Shown here: positions 19,325 to 30,350 of the stretch, in pieces
How the letters are laid out: every line of letters begins with the position of its first letter
How positions within the stretch are numbered: the stretch's first letter is position 1
Assembly: GCA_030653695.1 (NCBI GenBank)
Contig: JAURYY010000279.1
Span: 1 to 46,126, forward strand
Source of the DNA: Paludibacter sp.
GTDB taxonomy: Bacteria > Bacteroidota > Bacteroidia > Bacteroidales > Paludibacteraceae
DNA length: 46,126 nt
Direction: 5' to 3'
Made by a program: the position numbers and the translations under genes
The notes under the pieces: model-generated
The model's database searches: none
Told to the model about the DNA's origin: nothing
What the model saw: the letters and a program-made list of their open reading frames with translations, nothing else

Positions 19325-22048
19325 TTAGCCTCTCAATGCAGCCTGAGCAGCAGCCAAACGTGCAATTGGCACTCGGAATGGAGAACAACTTACATAGTTC
19401 AACCCTACGCGGTGGCAGAATTCAACAGATGAAGGTTCGCCGCCATGTTCGCCGCAAATACCTACTTTCAGACCCGGATTTACAGCACGTCCTTTTTCGG
19501 TTGCCATTTGCACCAATTGACCAACGCCTTCCTGGTCGAGAATTTGGAATGGATCGTGTGCTAAAATTTTCTTTTCGATATATATTGGAAGGAAAGTACC
19601 AATATCATCGCGCGAATAACCGAAAGTCATTTGTGTCAAATCGTTTGTTCCAAACGAGAAAAACTCTGCTGTTTCGGCAATGCTTTCGGCAGTTAAACAT
19701 GCACGTGGAATTTCGATCATTGTGCCCACTTTGAACTCAATGCTGTCACCTTTTTCGGCAAACAATTTCGCAGCTGTTGCGCGAATGATTTTATCTTGTT
19801 CGATGTATTCTAATTTAGTTCCTACCAATGGAACCATAATTTCGGGAATGGCTTTTATACCCCTTGCTTTCAATGCTAAAGCGGCACCCAGAATGGCGCG
19901 TGTCTGCATTTCGGTAATTTCAGGATAAGTATTTCCCAAACGACAACCGCGGTGACCCAACATCGGGTTTTGTTCGTGAAGAGAATCCACGCGTTGTTTG
20001 ATTACTTTCAATGAAACGCCCATGGCTGTTGCCATTTCTTGCTGACCTTTTTCATCGTGAGGAACAAATTCGTGCAACGGTGGATCGAGTAAACGAACCG
20101 TTACAGGGCAATCTTGCATGGCTTCGAAAATACCTTCGAAATCTTCTTGCTGATAAGGTAAAATTTTGGCTAATGCAATGCGACGACCTTCAGCATTTTC
20201 AGCCAGAATCATTTCGCGCATGGCTTTAATTTTTTCTCCTTCGAAGAACATGTGTTCAGTGCGGCAAAGTCCGATGCCGGTAGCACCAAACTTACGAGCC
20301 ACTTCAGCATCGTGAGGTGTATCGGCATTGGTGCGAACGTTCATTCTGGTATGTTTATCCGATAAAGCCATGATTTCGGCAAAGTTATCATCCAATTCGG
20401 CTTCAGAAGTTCCTACCTGACCTAAGAAAATATCACCGGTCGAACCATTCAGCGAAATATAATCGCCTTCGACAATGGTCATTCCATCTACTTCCATACT
20501 TTTGGTCGAATAATCGATTTTAAGAGCACCGGCTCCCGAAACACAACATTTACCCATACCGCGTGCCACAACAGCGGCATGTGAAGTCATTCCGCCGCGA
20601 GCAGTCAGAATTCCTTGTGCAGCAGCCATACCTGCCAAATCTTCGGGCGAAGTTTCAACCCGAACCATGATAACGCGTTCGCCATTGGCAGCCCATTCGG
20701 CAGCATCGTCGGCATTAAATACAACCCGACCGGACGCAGCACCCGGAGATGCAGCTAATCCTTTGGCTACTAATTTGGCTTCAGTAATTGCTTTTTTATC
20801 GAAAACTGGGTGAAGTAATTCGTCCAAGCGACTTGGGTCGATGCGTAAAATAGCCGATTTTTCGTCAATCATTCCCTGATGAAACATGTCAATGGCAATT
20901 TTTACCATTGCAGCACCGGTACGTTTTGCGTTACGGGTTTGCAGAAACCACAATTTACCTTCTTGTACGGTAAATTCCATGTCCTGCATATCTTTGTAGT
21001 GATTTTCTAATTTTGTCTGGATAGCGTCCAATTCTAAGTAAATTTCCGGCATGGCTTCTTCCATCGATGGATATTTTGCAATACGTTCTTCATCCGAAAC
21101 TTCTGCCAATACAGCCCAGCGTTGTGAACCTTCTTTGGTAATTTGTTGCGGAGTACGAATTCCGGCTACTACATCCTCGCCCTGAGCATTGATTAAGTAT
21201 TCGCCAATAAATTGATCTTCACCTGTAGCAGCATCACGACTGAAACATACTCCGGTTGCCGATGTATTGCCCATATTTCCGAAAACCATAGCCTGAACAT
21301 TCACGGCTGTTCCCCATTCGGCTGGAATTCCTTCCATTTTGCGGTACAGAATAGCACGATCGTTCATCCACGAGTCAAATACGGAGCAAATAGCACCCCA
21401 CAGTTGTTCGTAAGCAGACTCAGGAAAATGATGTCCTGTTTGGTTTAAAACAGCAGTTTTAAATCGGGCTACCATTTCCTTTAAATCGTCAACCGTTAGG
21501 TCGTTATCCAAATGTACGCCTTTTTCTTCTTTTAATTCCTCGATAATTAATTCGAAAGGATCATGATCGTTTTTGTTTTCGGGTTTCATGCCCAGAACAA
21601 CATCGCCGTACATTTGTACAAAGCGGCGGTATGAGTCCCATGCGAAACGGCCATTTCCTGTTTTGCGAATTAAACCTTCTACAACAGCATCGTTCAAACC
21701 TAAATTTAAAATGGTGTCCATCATGCCGGGCATGGAAGCACGGGCACCTGATCGAACAGAAACTAATAGCGGATTTTCAATGTCGCCGAATTTTGAATTC
21801 ATCAACACTTCAACTTCGGCTATTGCTTTTTCAACTTCCGGTTTCAATAATTCAACAACTTGATCTTTCCCAAGTTCATAATACTCACTGCAAACTTCGG
21901 TAGTAATGGTAAATCCAGGAGGAACCGGTACGCCTATCAAATTCATTTCAGCTAAATTTGCTCCTTTACCACCGAGCAAATTCTTTAGACCTGCTTTACC
22001 TTCGGCTTTTCCGTTACCGAAAGTATAGACTCTTTTTTTGTCATTCAT
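19325..22048 (-). CDS. ppdK: Pyruvate, phosphate dikinase
   Basis: 907 aa: KGANLAEM, GILTARGGMTSHAAVVARGMGKCCVSGA, GIGLCRTEHMFF, GTNDLTQMTFGYSRDD, ICGEHGGEPSSVEF. Confidence 0.97.
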   Translation of the reverse strand: MNDKKRVYTFGNGKAEGKAGLKNLLGGKGANLAEMNLIGVPVPPGFTITTEVCSEYYELGKDQVVELLKPEVEKAIAEVEVLMNSKFGDIENPLLVSVRSGARASMPGMMDTILNLGLNDAVVEGLIRKTGNGRFAWDSYRRFVQMYGDVVLGMKPENKNDHDPFELIIEELKEEKGVHLDNDLTVDDLKEMVARFKTAVLNQTGHHFPESAYEQLWGAICSVFDSWMNDRAILYRKMEGIPAEWGTAVNVQAMVFGNMGNTSATGVCFSRDAATGEDQFIGEYLINAQGEDVVAGIRTPQQITKEGSQRWAVLAEVSDEERIAKYPSMEEAMPEIYLELDAIQTKLENHYKDMQDMEFTVQEGKLWFLQTRNAKRTGAAMVKIAIDMFHQGMIDEKSAILRIDPSRLDELLHPVFDKKAITEAKLVAKGLAASPGAASGRVVFNADDAAEWAANGERVIMVRVETSPEDLAGMAAAQGILTARGGMTSHAAVVARGMGKCCVSGAGALKIDYSTKSMEVDGMTIVEGDYISLNGSTGDIFLGQVGTSEAELDDNFAEIMALSDKHTRMNVRTNADTPHDAEVARKFGATGIGLCRTEHMFFEGEKIKAMREMILAENAEGRRIALAKILPYQQEDFEGIFEAMQDCPVTVRLLDPPLHEFVPHDEKGQQEMATAMGVSLKVIKQRVDSLHEQNPMLGHRGCRLGNTYPEITEMQTRAILGAALALKARGIKAIPEIMVPLVGTKLEYIEQDKIIRATAAKLFAEKGDSIEFKVGTMIEIPRACLTAESIAETAEFFSFGTNDLTQMTFGYSRDDIGTFLPIYIEKKILAHDPFQILDQEGVGQLVQMATEKGRAVNPGLKVGICGEHGGEPSSVEFCHRVGLNYVSCSPFRVPIARLAAAQAALRG

Positions 22049-22090
22049 GTTTTTTTATTTATAGTTTAAATTTCAATTGCATTTGGAGTG

Positions 22091-22098
22091 CAAATTTA
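22091..22098 (-). promoter_or_regulatory. -7 box TAAATTTG for ppdK
   Basis: Minus strand reads TAAATTTGCACTCC, similar to the helicase promoter TATCTTTGCACTC. Confidence 0.5.
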
Positions 22099-22370
22099 AT
22101 ATTTTTTATGCAGAAAAAAAAATAATATATGAAAAAAAAATTGCTTGAGCAAAGTCAAATATTTGCGCTGGGTTCAGGTAAGTTGTAGAAATTTTTCCGG
22201 GCAAAAAAACGATGGTAAGTGTTTATGTTTCGAAGGCAATGGATACGCACACCAGTCCAATTGAGACTTTAGGGCAATCGGCTGTCGTTACTACATTTCA
22301 GTTTCTGCTTTTTTTATGACAAAGTAGTAAAGGGTTTATTAAACAATCTATTTTTTAAAAAGTTTTCTAA

Positions 22371-24071
22371 TTATTCTACTCCAATTTTTCTATTCACAAT
22401 GTCCAATATCAGTCTTTCAAGTTCTATTGTTTTTTGTTCAATTTCAGCCACCTGTTTCAATATTTCTAAAACAAAATCTTTGTCATGTAATCCTACTGCA
22501 TTGATTTTTACGTTTAATGCAGCACCCAACACAGCCGACCGAGCAGCCAAAGCACCTACTCCCGCATCCGAAACAGAATTTGGATTGCCGGTTTGCGCCA
22601 TTACCATCATTACTTCCATCGAAGCATAACTTGTTTGCATCACTCGAAATGGAATTTCCATGGCATGGCGGGTAGTTGCCTGAATGGCTTGTTTGCGCAG
22701 GGACTTTTCTTCATCATTGCGTTGTGGAAGTCCAAAAGCATCCATGATTCCGTTGAAAGCCAGCGTGTCTTCATCAATCAGTCGCAACAATTCATCGTGG
22801 TATGCTTTGCCTTGTTCAGCCCAATCGGAAAACTCTTCCCAACGGTCGTCCCAACCTTTTTTGTGTGCCGAGAGGTTGGCAACCATTGTTCCCAAAGCCG
22901 CACCCATTGCGCCCATGCAAGCCGCTACCGAACCTCCGCCCGGAGCCGCCGATTCCGAAGCGGTTTCGTGTGTAAATGTTTTGACTGATAAATCGATGAG
23001 TTTTTTTTGTGTATTCTCTTCGATCAGATATTCAATGATTTTCTTCTTTGGGTCAAAGAGTCCGAGTTCATCTAAACCCATCGATTTGACAGCAAATTTC
23101 AGAATTTCTTCGTCCGAAATACCGGTGGAGCGATGTTGTTTTCGCAAGAAATACTTTCCTGCAGCAAGCATCATCTGTAAAGGCACCACACCGACTAATT
23201 CGGATCCGGTAACCCGAATGCCACGCAAAGCCGCACGTTCGCAGGCTTTTTCGAATACTTCGTGCATCGAAACCTGTGTAGTGTCAGTTATATTGAACGA
23301 AAGTTGGGCAATTCCATATTCTTCGATAAACCAGCCAATGCCTTTTACGCCTTTCAATAATCCCGGAATGTAAACCGGTTGTCCTTTTTCGTCTTTTGCA
23401 ATTTTTCCCGTCAATGGGTCACCATCACGTTTTACACGCCCTTTTTCACGAATGTCAAAAGCAATTGCGTTTGCCCAGCGGGTAGAAGTGGTGTTGAGAT
23501 TTACATTATAAGCAATCAGAAAATTACGGGCACTCACAGCGGTGGCTCCGCTTTTCCGAACGGTTTCGGTAAATTCAGTCGGTCCAAAATCAGGTTTCCA
23601 TGTCAGATCAATCAATTTCTGGGGAAGTCCTTCGTATTCACCGGCACGACAGTTGGCAAGATTGCGGCGTTTTTCTTCGGAGGAAGCAAATTCATAGCAA
23701 TATACCGGAATTCCCAGCTCATCTCCGATTCGTTGACCAAGTTTGCGTGCAAAAACTGCAGTTTCTTCCATTGTAATGCCTTTAATCGGAATTAACGGAA
23801 GTACATCTGTAGCTCCGAAACGCGGATGTTCGCCTTTGTGTTTGCTCATATCAATGAGTTCGGATGCTTTTTTCACAGCTCTGAAAGCAGCTTCGCACAC
23901 AGGTTCAGGAGCTCCTACAAAAGTTATTACTGTGCGGTTGGTTGCTTTTCCGGGGTCAATATCTATGACTTTTACGCCGTCAACCGATTTTATTTCGTCT
24001 ACGATTCGTTCGATAATTTGCATGTTGTTTCCCTCGCTAAAGTTGGGAACGCATTCGATAAGTTGCCTCAT
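22371..24071 (-). CDS. ftcD: Bifunctional glutamate formimidoyltransferase / formimidoyl-THF cyclodeaminase
   Basis: 566 aa: RQLIECVPNFSEGNN N-terminus plus C-terminal cyclodeaminase segment (ASESAAPGGGSVAACMGAMGAALGTMVANLS). Confidence 0.94.
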   Translation of the reverse strand: MRQLIECVPNFSEGNNMQIIERIVDEIKSVDGVKVIDIDPGKATNRTVITFVGAPEPVCEAAFRAVKKASELIDMSKHKGEHPRFGATDVLPLIPIKGITMEETAVFARKLGQRIGDELGIPVYCYEFASSEEKRRNLANCRAGEYEGLPQKLIDLTWKPDFGPTEFTETVRKSGATAVSARNFLIAYNVNLNTTSTRWANAIAFDIREKGRVKRDGDPLTGKIAKDEKGQPVYIPGLLKGVKGIGWFIEEYGIAQLSFNITDTTQVSMHEVFEKACERAALRGIRVTGSELVGVVPLQMMLAAGKYFLRKQHRSTGISDEEILKFAVKSMGLDELGLFDPKKKIIEYLIEENTQKKLIDLSVKTFTHETASESAAPGGGSVAACMGAMGAALGTMVANLSAHKKGWDDRWEEFSDWAEQGKAYHDELLRLIDEDTLAFNGIMDAFGLPQRNDEEKSLRKQAIQATTRHAMEIPFRVMQTSYASMEVMMVMAQTGNPNSVSDAGVGALAARSAVLGAALNVKINAVGLHDKDFVLEILKQVAEIEQKTIELERLILDIVNRKIGVE

Positions 24072-24081
24072 AATAGAATTA

Positions 24082-24116
24082 AACCCCTAACCCGTCAGCT
24101 GACGGGGAAAAGAGAT
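24082..24116. repeat. Palindromic repeat abutting the ftcD start
   Basis: ACCCCTAACCCGTCAGCTGACGGGGAAAAGAG: ACCCCTAACCC arm plus CCCGTCAGCTGACGGG palindrome. Confidence 0.6.
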
Positions 24117-24167
24117 GTTTTATAAGTTAATATATTTTCGTTTTTAATTCATTTTTTGTTTTAGAAA

Positions 24168-25481
24168 TTAATTCTCCTGTGGGAAATTTTGGGGGCTACC
24201 TTTCCAGATTTTTTCAGGTTTCAATTGTCCTTGTCTGTATAAAATTTCACGATAATCATTGGTTTTGAAAATAATAAAATCGGCTTTCATTCCTGCTTTC
24301 AGAATTCCCCTGTCATTTTTGTTTAACGCAGTGGCAGCTCTACAAGTCAATGCAGCCCATACTTCTACCATACTGAGTTTTTCTGCCGCTCCCAGAATTG
24401 CGGCTGAAGCAAGCAAATCGCCCATGGGAGCAGATCCCGGATTCCAGTCGGAGGCAATAACAAGCGAAGTTCCGACATCCAACAATTTTCGGGCTGGAGC
24501 AAAAGGTTCGCCTAATCCCAGCGAAGCTGCCGGAAGTACAACAGGAATCACATTTCCTTTTGCTAACAAAGCGATTTCTTCATCATTCGCCGCTTCGAGA
24601 TGATCAATGCTCAACGCCTGTACTTCGTTTGCCAAAGTAACACCACCTGTACTGAATTGATCGCCATGAATTACAATTTCAAAACCCATTTCGCGGGCTT
24701 TCAGTAAATAACTTCTGGCTGCCGAAACAGAAAATGCACTTTTTTCTACAAAAATATCCACCCGGTTGGCAAGACTTTTTTCTTTTATTATTGGTAATAA
24801 TTCTTCGATAATCAATTGAAGATATTCCTTTTCACCTCCTTCAAAATCTTTTGGTAAAATATGTGCAGCCAGACAAGTGGGAATAAGTTCAGCTTTGGTT
24901 TGTTCGTTTGCTAATCGTATGGCTTCCAGCATTTTCAATTCCTGTTCGACCGATAAACCATAGCCGCTTTTCACCTCGATAGTTGTAATGCCTTGTTTGA
25001 ATAATGTGTTGGCTCTTTCTACAGTTAAAGTTACAAGTTCGTTCAAAGTAGCTTCGCGTGTTTTGGTCACGGTGTCCCATATTCCACCTCCGGCAGCAGC
25101 AATTTCAAGATAGCTTTTTCCGGCTAAGCGCATGGCATAATCCTTAAAGCGGGAACCAGCCCAACAAATATGGGTGTGTACATCAATCATTCCGGGCAGG
25201 CAAACATAGTGGTCCGAAAGAAATTCAATTTCTGCTGATGGATAATGTTGCTTCAGTAGTTCAAAATTCCCGACTTCTACTATCTTTCCATTGTGTTGCA
25301 CAATGCCTCCATTCGGAATTATTTCTAATTGTTCGTCGGATAAAGCACCTCTTAAAGGAAGTTTATCCATGGTGAGAAGTTGGGAAAACGGACCAACAAG
25401 AACCCCCAACCCCCTAAAGGGGGGTTTCTCCTCTACAAGTGAGGATTTTTCTTTTTTAAGCAATATTTTTTTTATTAGCAT
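24168..25481 (-). CDS. hutI: Imidazolonepropionase
   Basis: 437 aa: LPGMIDVHTHICWAGSRFKDYAMRLAGKSYLEIAAAGGGIWDTV, VIHGDQFS, ASDWNPGSAPMGDLL. Confidence 0.95.
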   Translation of the reverse strand: MLIKKILLKKEKSSLVEEKPPFRGLGVLVGPFSQLLTMDKLPLRGALSDEQLEIIPNGGIVQHNGKIVEVGNFELLKQHYPSAEIEFLSDHYVCLPGMIDVHTHICWAGSRFKDYAMRLAGKSYLEIAAAGGGIWDTVTKTREATLNELVTLTVERANTLFKQGITTIEVKSGYGLSVEQELKMLEAIRLANEQTKAELIPTCLAAHILPKDFEGGEKEYLQLIIEELLPIIKEKSLANRVDIFVEKSAFSVSAARSYLLKAREMGFEIVIHGDQFSTGGVTLANEVQALSIDHLEAANDEEIALLAKGNVIPVVLPAASLGLGEPFAPARKLLDVGTSLVIASDWNPGSAPMGDLLASAAILGAAEKLSMVEVWAALTCRAATALNKNDRGILKAGMKADFIIFKTNDYREILYRQGQLKPEKIWKGSPQNFPQEN

Positions 25482-25552
25482 TTTTTATTTCTGAATAAAT
25501 CAAAAACACATCGATTTGCAGTATTTAAGCCCCTTTAGGGGGTTTGGGGGTC
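25401..25552. mobile_element. MITE-like bipartite palindromic element spanning the hutU/hutI junction
   Basis: Arm 25401-25427 (AACCCCCAACCCCCTAAAGGGGGGTTT) and inverted arm 25527-25552 (reverse complement GACCCCCAAACCCCCTAAAGGGGCTT). Both arms lie in open reading frame. Confidence 0.65.
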
Positions 25553-27207
25553 AATTTCTTTCTGTTTTCAATTGCGCTTTCGTACCCTGCATCTGCATGC
25601 CTGAAAACGCCCATAGCCGGATCGTTGTAAAGCACACGCTTCAGACATTTTGCAGCACGGTCAGTTCCATCTGCAACCACCACCATGCCGGCATGTTGCG
25701 AATAACCAATGCCTACGCCACCGCCATGATGAAATGAAACCCAGGTAGCACCGCCACTTGTATTCGCCATCAGGTTCAGTAAGGGCCAGTCCGAAACAGC
25801 ATCCGAACCATCGAGCATTCCTTCCGTTTCGCGGTTGGGTGAAGCCACAGAACCACAGTCGAGATGATCGCGACCAATCACAATCGGCGCTTTTACTTTG
25901 CCGGTTCTGACCAATTCGTTGAACAATAAACCTGCTTTTTCGCGTTCGCCCATGCCCAACCAGCATATACGACTTGGCAATCCCTGAAACGCTATTTTAT
26001 TTTGCGCTTCGGTCAGCCATTTGATGAGATGTTCGTTTTCGGGAAACAACTTCATCAACTCCCTGTCGGTTGTATAAATATCTTCTGGATCGCCCGAGAG
26101 TGCTACCCAGCGAAACGGGCCTTTACCATCGCAAAACAGCGGACGGATGAATTTGGGAACAAAACCTTCAAAATCATAAGCATTGGCTTCGCCTCCTTGA
26201 AGTGCAAATTCGCGCAGGTTATTTCCGTAATCGAAAGTGATACTGCCACGTTTTTGCATTTCGAGCATAAAGCCCACATGACGCGCCATACTTTTCAATG
26301 ATTTTTCTTTGTATAGTGCCGGATTAGTTTTACGTAGCGCAATGGCTTCTTCGAGCGACAAACCATTTGGCACATAGCCGTTCAACGGGTCATGAGCCGA
26401 AGTTTGGTCGGTCAGAATGTCTGGAATAATATTATCGTTCAGCAATTTCTCAAGTACATCGCCAATATCTCCAACTAATCCTACCGAAATTGCTTCACCT
26501 TTTTCTTTGGCTTCCAATGTCCATTGTACAGCTTCTACGTAATCAGAAGTCATTTTATCGATGTAGCGCGTTTCAAGTCGTTTTTTAATGCGCTCCGGAT
26601 CTACATCCACACCCAGATAAGTGGCTCCTGCCATGGTGGCTGCCAATGGTTGAGCACCGCTCATGCCGCCAATTCCGCCCGAAACAATAAGTTTGTGTTT
26701 CAGGTTTCCATCAAAATATTTTCGCCCGCATTCGACAAATGTCTCATAAGTTCCTTGCAAAATACCTTGCGACCCGATATAAATCCAGCTTCCGGCTGTC
26801 ATTTGCCCGTACATCATCAATCCTCGAGCTTTTAGTTCTTCGAAATGTTCCCAGGTTGCCCATGCCGGAACAAGATTGCTATTGGCAATCAACACTCTTG
26901 GTGCTTGCGGATGAGATCGAATGAGTCCAATGGGTTTTCCCGATTGAATAAGCAACGAATGATTTTCGTCCATTTCGAGCAAAATGCGGATAATTTCCTT
27001 GACTGCTTCCACATTACGGGCTGCTTGTCCGGTTCCGCCATACACAATGAGGTTTGCCGGATCTTCGGCCACTTGGGCATCAAGGTTGTTGAGCAACATG
27101 CGAATAGGTGCTTCTGTTTGCCAAGAGCACGCATGCAACTCATTTCCAATCGGTGCTTTGTAATACGGATGATTGGCGTATTTTTCAATAAATTCCGAAT
27201 ATTTCAT
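25525..27207 (-). CDS. hutU: Urocanate hydratase
   Basis: Start reassigned to 27207 ([21 protein letters not shown]). Urocanase motifs: [66 protein letters not shown]. Confidence 0.95.
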   Translation of the reverse strand: MKYSEFIEKYANHPYYKAPIGNELHACSWQTEAPIRMLLNNLDAQVAEDPANLIVYGGTGQAARNVEAVKEIIRILLEMDENHSLLIQSGKPIGLIRSHPQAPRVLIANSNLVPAWATWEHFEELKARGLMMYGQMTAGSWIYIGSQGILQGTYETFVECGRKYFDGNLKHKLIVSGGIGGMSGAQPLAATMAGATYLGVDVDPERIKKRLETRYIDKMTSDYVEAVQWTLEAKEKGEAISVGLVGDIGDVLEKLLNDNIIPDILTDQTSAHDPLNGYVPNGLSLEEAIALRKTNPALYKEKSLKSMARHVGFMLEMQKRGSITFDYGNNLREFALQGGEANAYDFEGFVPKFIRPLFCDGKGPFRWVALSGDPEDIYTTDRELMKLFPENEHLIKWLTEAQNKIAFQGLPSRICWLGMGEREKAGLLFNELVRTGKVKAPIVIGRDHLDCGSVASPNRETEGMLDGSDAVSDWPLLNLMANTSGGATWVSFHHGGGVGIGYSQHAGMVVVADGTDRAAKCLKRVLYNDPAMGVFRHADAGYESAIENRKKLTPKPPKGA

Positions 27208-28768
27208 CTGTTTCGTTTTTAAAATCCAATTGATGTTGTTTGGCTGTCTGGTTGAGTTCGTGAATAATAGTTTTCGATTGTACAAGTGAAATCGCTTTTT
27301 CAATATCGTTGGAGAAAATGCGGTCGGTATCGGCAAAACTAATTTGCTCTCGAATCAGCGTATGTGCTTTTTCAAGCAGAATGCCTGATTTCAAAGGTCT
27401 GCGAAAATCAAATCCCTGTGCAGCCGTCATCATTTCGATGGCTAATATTTTTTCTAAATTCTCTACAATGCGCAAACTTTTGCGAACGCCCACCGCACCC
27501 ATACTCACATGGTCTTCCTGACCAAGTGAAGTAGGAATACTATCGGCACTGGCAGGGAAGCAAAGCGTTTTGTTTTCGCTTGCCAATGCGGCTGTGCTGT
27601 ATTGTAAAATCATAAAACCTGAATTCAACCCCGTGTGTTCCATGAGTAATTTGGGCAAACCCGGAACACTTTCCATCATCGAAAGATAAACCCGACGATC
27701 AGATATATTTCCTAATTCAGAAGCTGCCAATCCGGCATAATCAATCGGCATGGCTATTGGCTGCCCGTGAAAATGTCCGCCGCTGATGGTTTTATCTTCT
27801 GAAAAAATGATCGGATTATCGGTTACTGAATTGATTTCGGTGAGTATGGTTTCTTTCAAATGAAGCCAGGCGTTGCGCGAAGCACCATGTACCTGCGGAA
27901 TACAGCGCAAAGAATAGGGGTCTTGTACCCGAAGACAATTTTTGTGCGAAGTAACTATTTGAGAATGATGTAATAAAGTGCGCATACGTTTTGCCACATA
28001 TATGCTGCCGGAGTAGGGGCGAAGGCTGTGTAGTTCTTCGTCGAAACATTTCACCGAACCCATCATGGCTTCGTGATTCATGGCGGCAATAATGTCGGCA
28101 TGATCAAGGCAATTCTGGAATTTTTCGAGCAATAATACAGCATGAGCACTCATAAACTGAGTTCCGTTGATCAATGCCAAGCCTTCTTTCGGACCCAGAT
28201 CTACAGGTTTCATGTTCAATACCTGCAATACTTCAGCCATTTCAATCACTCTTCCTTTATAAAAAACTTTTCCCATGCCAATGAGCGGCAGAAAAAGATG
28301 TGAAAGCGGTGCCAGGTCGCCCGAAGCACCCACCGAACCCTGCTCGGGAATACAGGGAATCACTTTATTTTCGATGTGCCAGATAATTCGTTCTACAGTT
28401 TCGATGGCAATGCCTGAATAACCTTTACACAAAGCATGAACTTTGAGTATTATCATCAAAGTTGCTATTTCGGGGTCGATAAATTTACCAACCCCAACAC
28501 TGTGACTCATCAATAGGTTGTATTGCAGTTTGCGGGTGTCTTCCTCGCCGATAAGCGTGGTGCAAAGCGGTCCGAAACCGGTGTTGATACCGTACACAAT
28601 TTTTTGTTTGCGAACTATTTTTTCAACGACCTCGCGGTTTTTGTTCACTTTTTCGCGAACTGAAGAAGTGAGAATGCCTTTTTCGAGACCACGGGCAAGG
28701 TTGAGCGCTTTTCCTATGTTCAGTATATCTTCGCCATAATGAAATTCATTAGGTGGTGTTTTTTGCAT
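27185..28768 (-). CDS. hutH: Histidine ammonia-lyase
   Basis: 527 aa: [25 protein letters not shown] (MIO Ala-Ser-Gly), [10 protein letters not shown]. Overlaps the hutU start by 23 bp. Confidence 0.95.
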   Translation of the reverse strand: MQKTPPNEFHYGEDILNIGKALNLARGLEKGILTSSVREKVNKNREVVEKIVRKQKIVYGINTGFGPLCTTLIGEEDTRKLQYNLLMSHSVGVGKFIDPEIATLMIILKVHALCKGYSGIAIETVERIIWHIENKVIPCIPEQGSVGASGDLAPLSHLFLPLIGMGKVFYKGRVIEMAEVLQVLNMKPVDLGPKEGLALINGTQFMSAHAVLLLEKFQNCLDHADIIAAMNHEAMMGSVKCFDEELHSLRPYSGSIYVAKRMRTLLHHSQIVTSHKNCLRVQDPYSLRCIPQVHGASRNAWLHLKETILTEINSVTDNPIIFSEDKTISGGHFHGQPIAMPIDYAGLAASELGNISDRRVYLSMMESVPGLPKLLMEHTGLNSGFMILQYSTAALASENKTLCFPASADSIPTSLGQEDHVSMGAVGVRKSLRIVENLEKILAIEMMTAAQGFDFRRPLKSGILLEKAHTLIREQISFADTDRIFSNDIEKAISLVQSKTIIHELNQTAKQHQLDFKNETDEIFGIY

Positions 28769-28840
28769 GACTAATTATTATGATTTGAGGTAGTAATATA
28801 GGTAAAAAAGTGAAAATGGAATATTAATTATATTTATATG

Positions 28841-28848
28841 CAAATATA
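28841..28848 (-). promoter_or_regulatory. Candidate -7 box TATATTTG for the hut operon
   Basis: Plus strand CAAATATA, about 73 nt upstream of the hutH start. Confidence 0.45.
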
Positions 28849-29047
28849 GAATTTGTTTTTTAATTTAGGAAAGCAAGAAGCAATTAAAATTTAGAATTAT
28901 CAAAGAGATTGTCAAAGTACATTTCAAAAAATAAAAAGATAGGATTAAATTAAATGTTTACAAATTGGCATAAAATTGAAATTTCCTCCTTTGATAAATG
29001 TGGTGCAAATGGTTTTATTGAAAGATAATTTTCCAAAAATAGTTGCT

Positions 29048-29115
29048 AAAAAAGAATACAATCGAATTTTTTTGGTCGTTTGCGGGACAAACCCAGACCT
29101 CATTCTTTTGTATTC
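29048..29115 (-). terminator. Long interrupted-stem terminator downstream of nhaA
   Basis: GAATACAA/TTGTATTC, GAAT/ATTC, GGTC/GACC and TTTG/CAAA nested pairs over 62 nt, followed by six T on the minus strand. Confidence 0.65.
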
Positions 29116-29195
29116 CTTTGGTTGAATCTCAGCTTCTTAAGACAGAAATTCAGACATTATAATATTATTTCTTTTTCGTGCTGAAATTTTATGTT

Positions 29196-30350
29196 TTACT
29201 CCTCCGCATCTTTAGGATTTTCCGATAATGTTAATTGGAGCATAATAAGACCAATAATACCTGCAATTAGAGAAGCAATTAAAATGACTAGTTTTGAGTT
29301 GTTAATAATTGCCTTGCTGTCGAAAGCAAGCATAGTAATAAAAATTGACATGGTAAATCCAATACCTGCTAAAAATCCGGCACCTAAAATTAACTTCCAG
29401 TTCAAATCGTCCGATAGTTTGCAAAGACCAAAAGTGATTGCTAAATAACTTGCCAGAAAGATTCCCAATGGTTTACCCAAGACTAATCCCAGTGCAATAC
29501 CTAAGCTATAATTTTGTGTTAGCGATTGTCCGATGTCTGAATGAACTAAAAATGCAGTATTCGCTAATGCAAATAATGGAAGTATAAAAAAGGCAACAGG
29601 TTTGTGCAAGAAGTGTTGTAGGACATTAAAAGACGATTTTTCATCTGTACATCGGCAAGGAATTGTAAATGCCAATAAAACGCCCGATATAGTAGCATGC
29701 ACTCCCGAATTAAGCATAAAATACCAAATGATAACTCCGCCTATTAAATACGGTATCAGATTTGTTATTCTCAGCCTATTTAAAAACATAAGAATGCCAA
29801 AAGCACTTAAAGCGATAAATAGATTTCCCCAGAGAATACCTTTTGAGTAGAACAAAGCGATCACAAAAATTGCTCCTAAATCGTCAATAACAGCTAAAGC
29901 AGTTAAAAATATTTTTAGAGCCACAGGGACGCGTTTTCTCAATAACGATAAAACACCCAAAGAAAAGGCAATGTCGGTGGCCATGGGAATTCCTGCACCC
30001 GATTGTGTTGGGGTGTTATAGTTGAACATTAAAAAGATAGCCGCAGGTACTATCATTCCACCTATTGCAGCAAAAATGGGCAACATAGCGTTTTTTAAGT
30101 TCGATAATTCGCCGATGATAACTTCGCGTTTTAATTCTAAGCCGATGAGCATAAAAAAAATAGCCATCAATCCATCGTTAATCCAATGTATTAACGAATG
30201 ACCTGCTATATCCATATTCCATAAACTAATGTAATCAGTACCGAATTTTTGATTTGAAATGAATATTGAAAAAAATATACATAAAATTAATACTAATCCA
30301 CCTGATTTTTCGCTCTCAAAAAATTCTTTGTATAATTTGGTAATTCTCAT
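29196..30350 (-). CDS. nhaA: Na+/H+ antiporter NhaA
   Basis: 384 aa: MAIFFMLIGLELKREVIIGELSN, GIPMATDIAFSLGVLSLLRKRVP, FLTALAVIDDLGAI. Confidence 0.96.
   Translation of the reverse strand: MRITKLYKEFFESEKSGGLVLILCIFFSIFISNQKFGTDYISLWNMDIAGHSLIHWINDGLMAIFFMLIGLELKREVIIGELSNLKNAMLPIFAAIGGMIVPAAIFLMFNYNTPTQSGAGIPMATDIAFSLGVLSLLRKRVPVALKIFLTALAVIDDLGAIFVIALFYSKGILWGNLFIALSAFGILMFLNRLRITNLIPYLIGGVIIWYFMLNSGVHATISGVLLAFTIPCRCTDEKSSFNVLQHFLHKPVAFFILPLFALANTAFLVHSDIGQSLTQNYSLGIALGLVLGKPLGIFLASYLAITFGLCKLSDDLNWKLILGAGFLAGIGFTMSIFITMLAFDSKAIINNSKLVILIASLIAGIIGLIMLQLTLSENPKDAEE

Noticed and set aside
22684-23373. 229-aa plus-strand ORF
   Set aside because: Fully antisense to the well-supported ftcD; low-complexity Ser/Pro-rich shadow ORF with no recognisable domain.
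27208-27336. N-terminal extension of the hutU ORF
   Set aside because: Overlaps the end of hutH out of frame; conserved urocanase sequence starts at [10 protein letters not shown] (27207).
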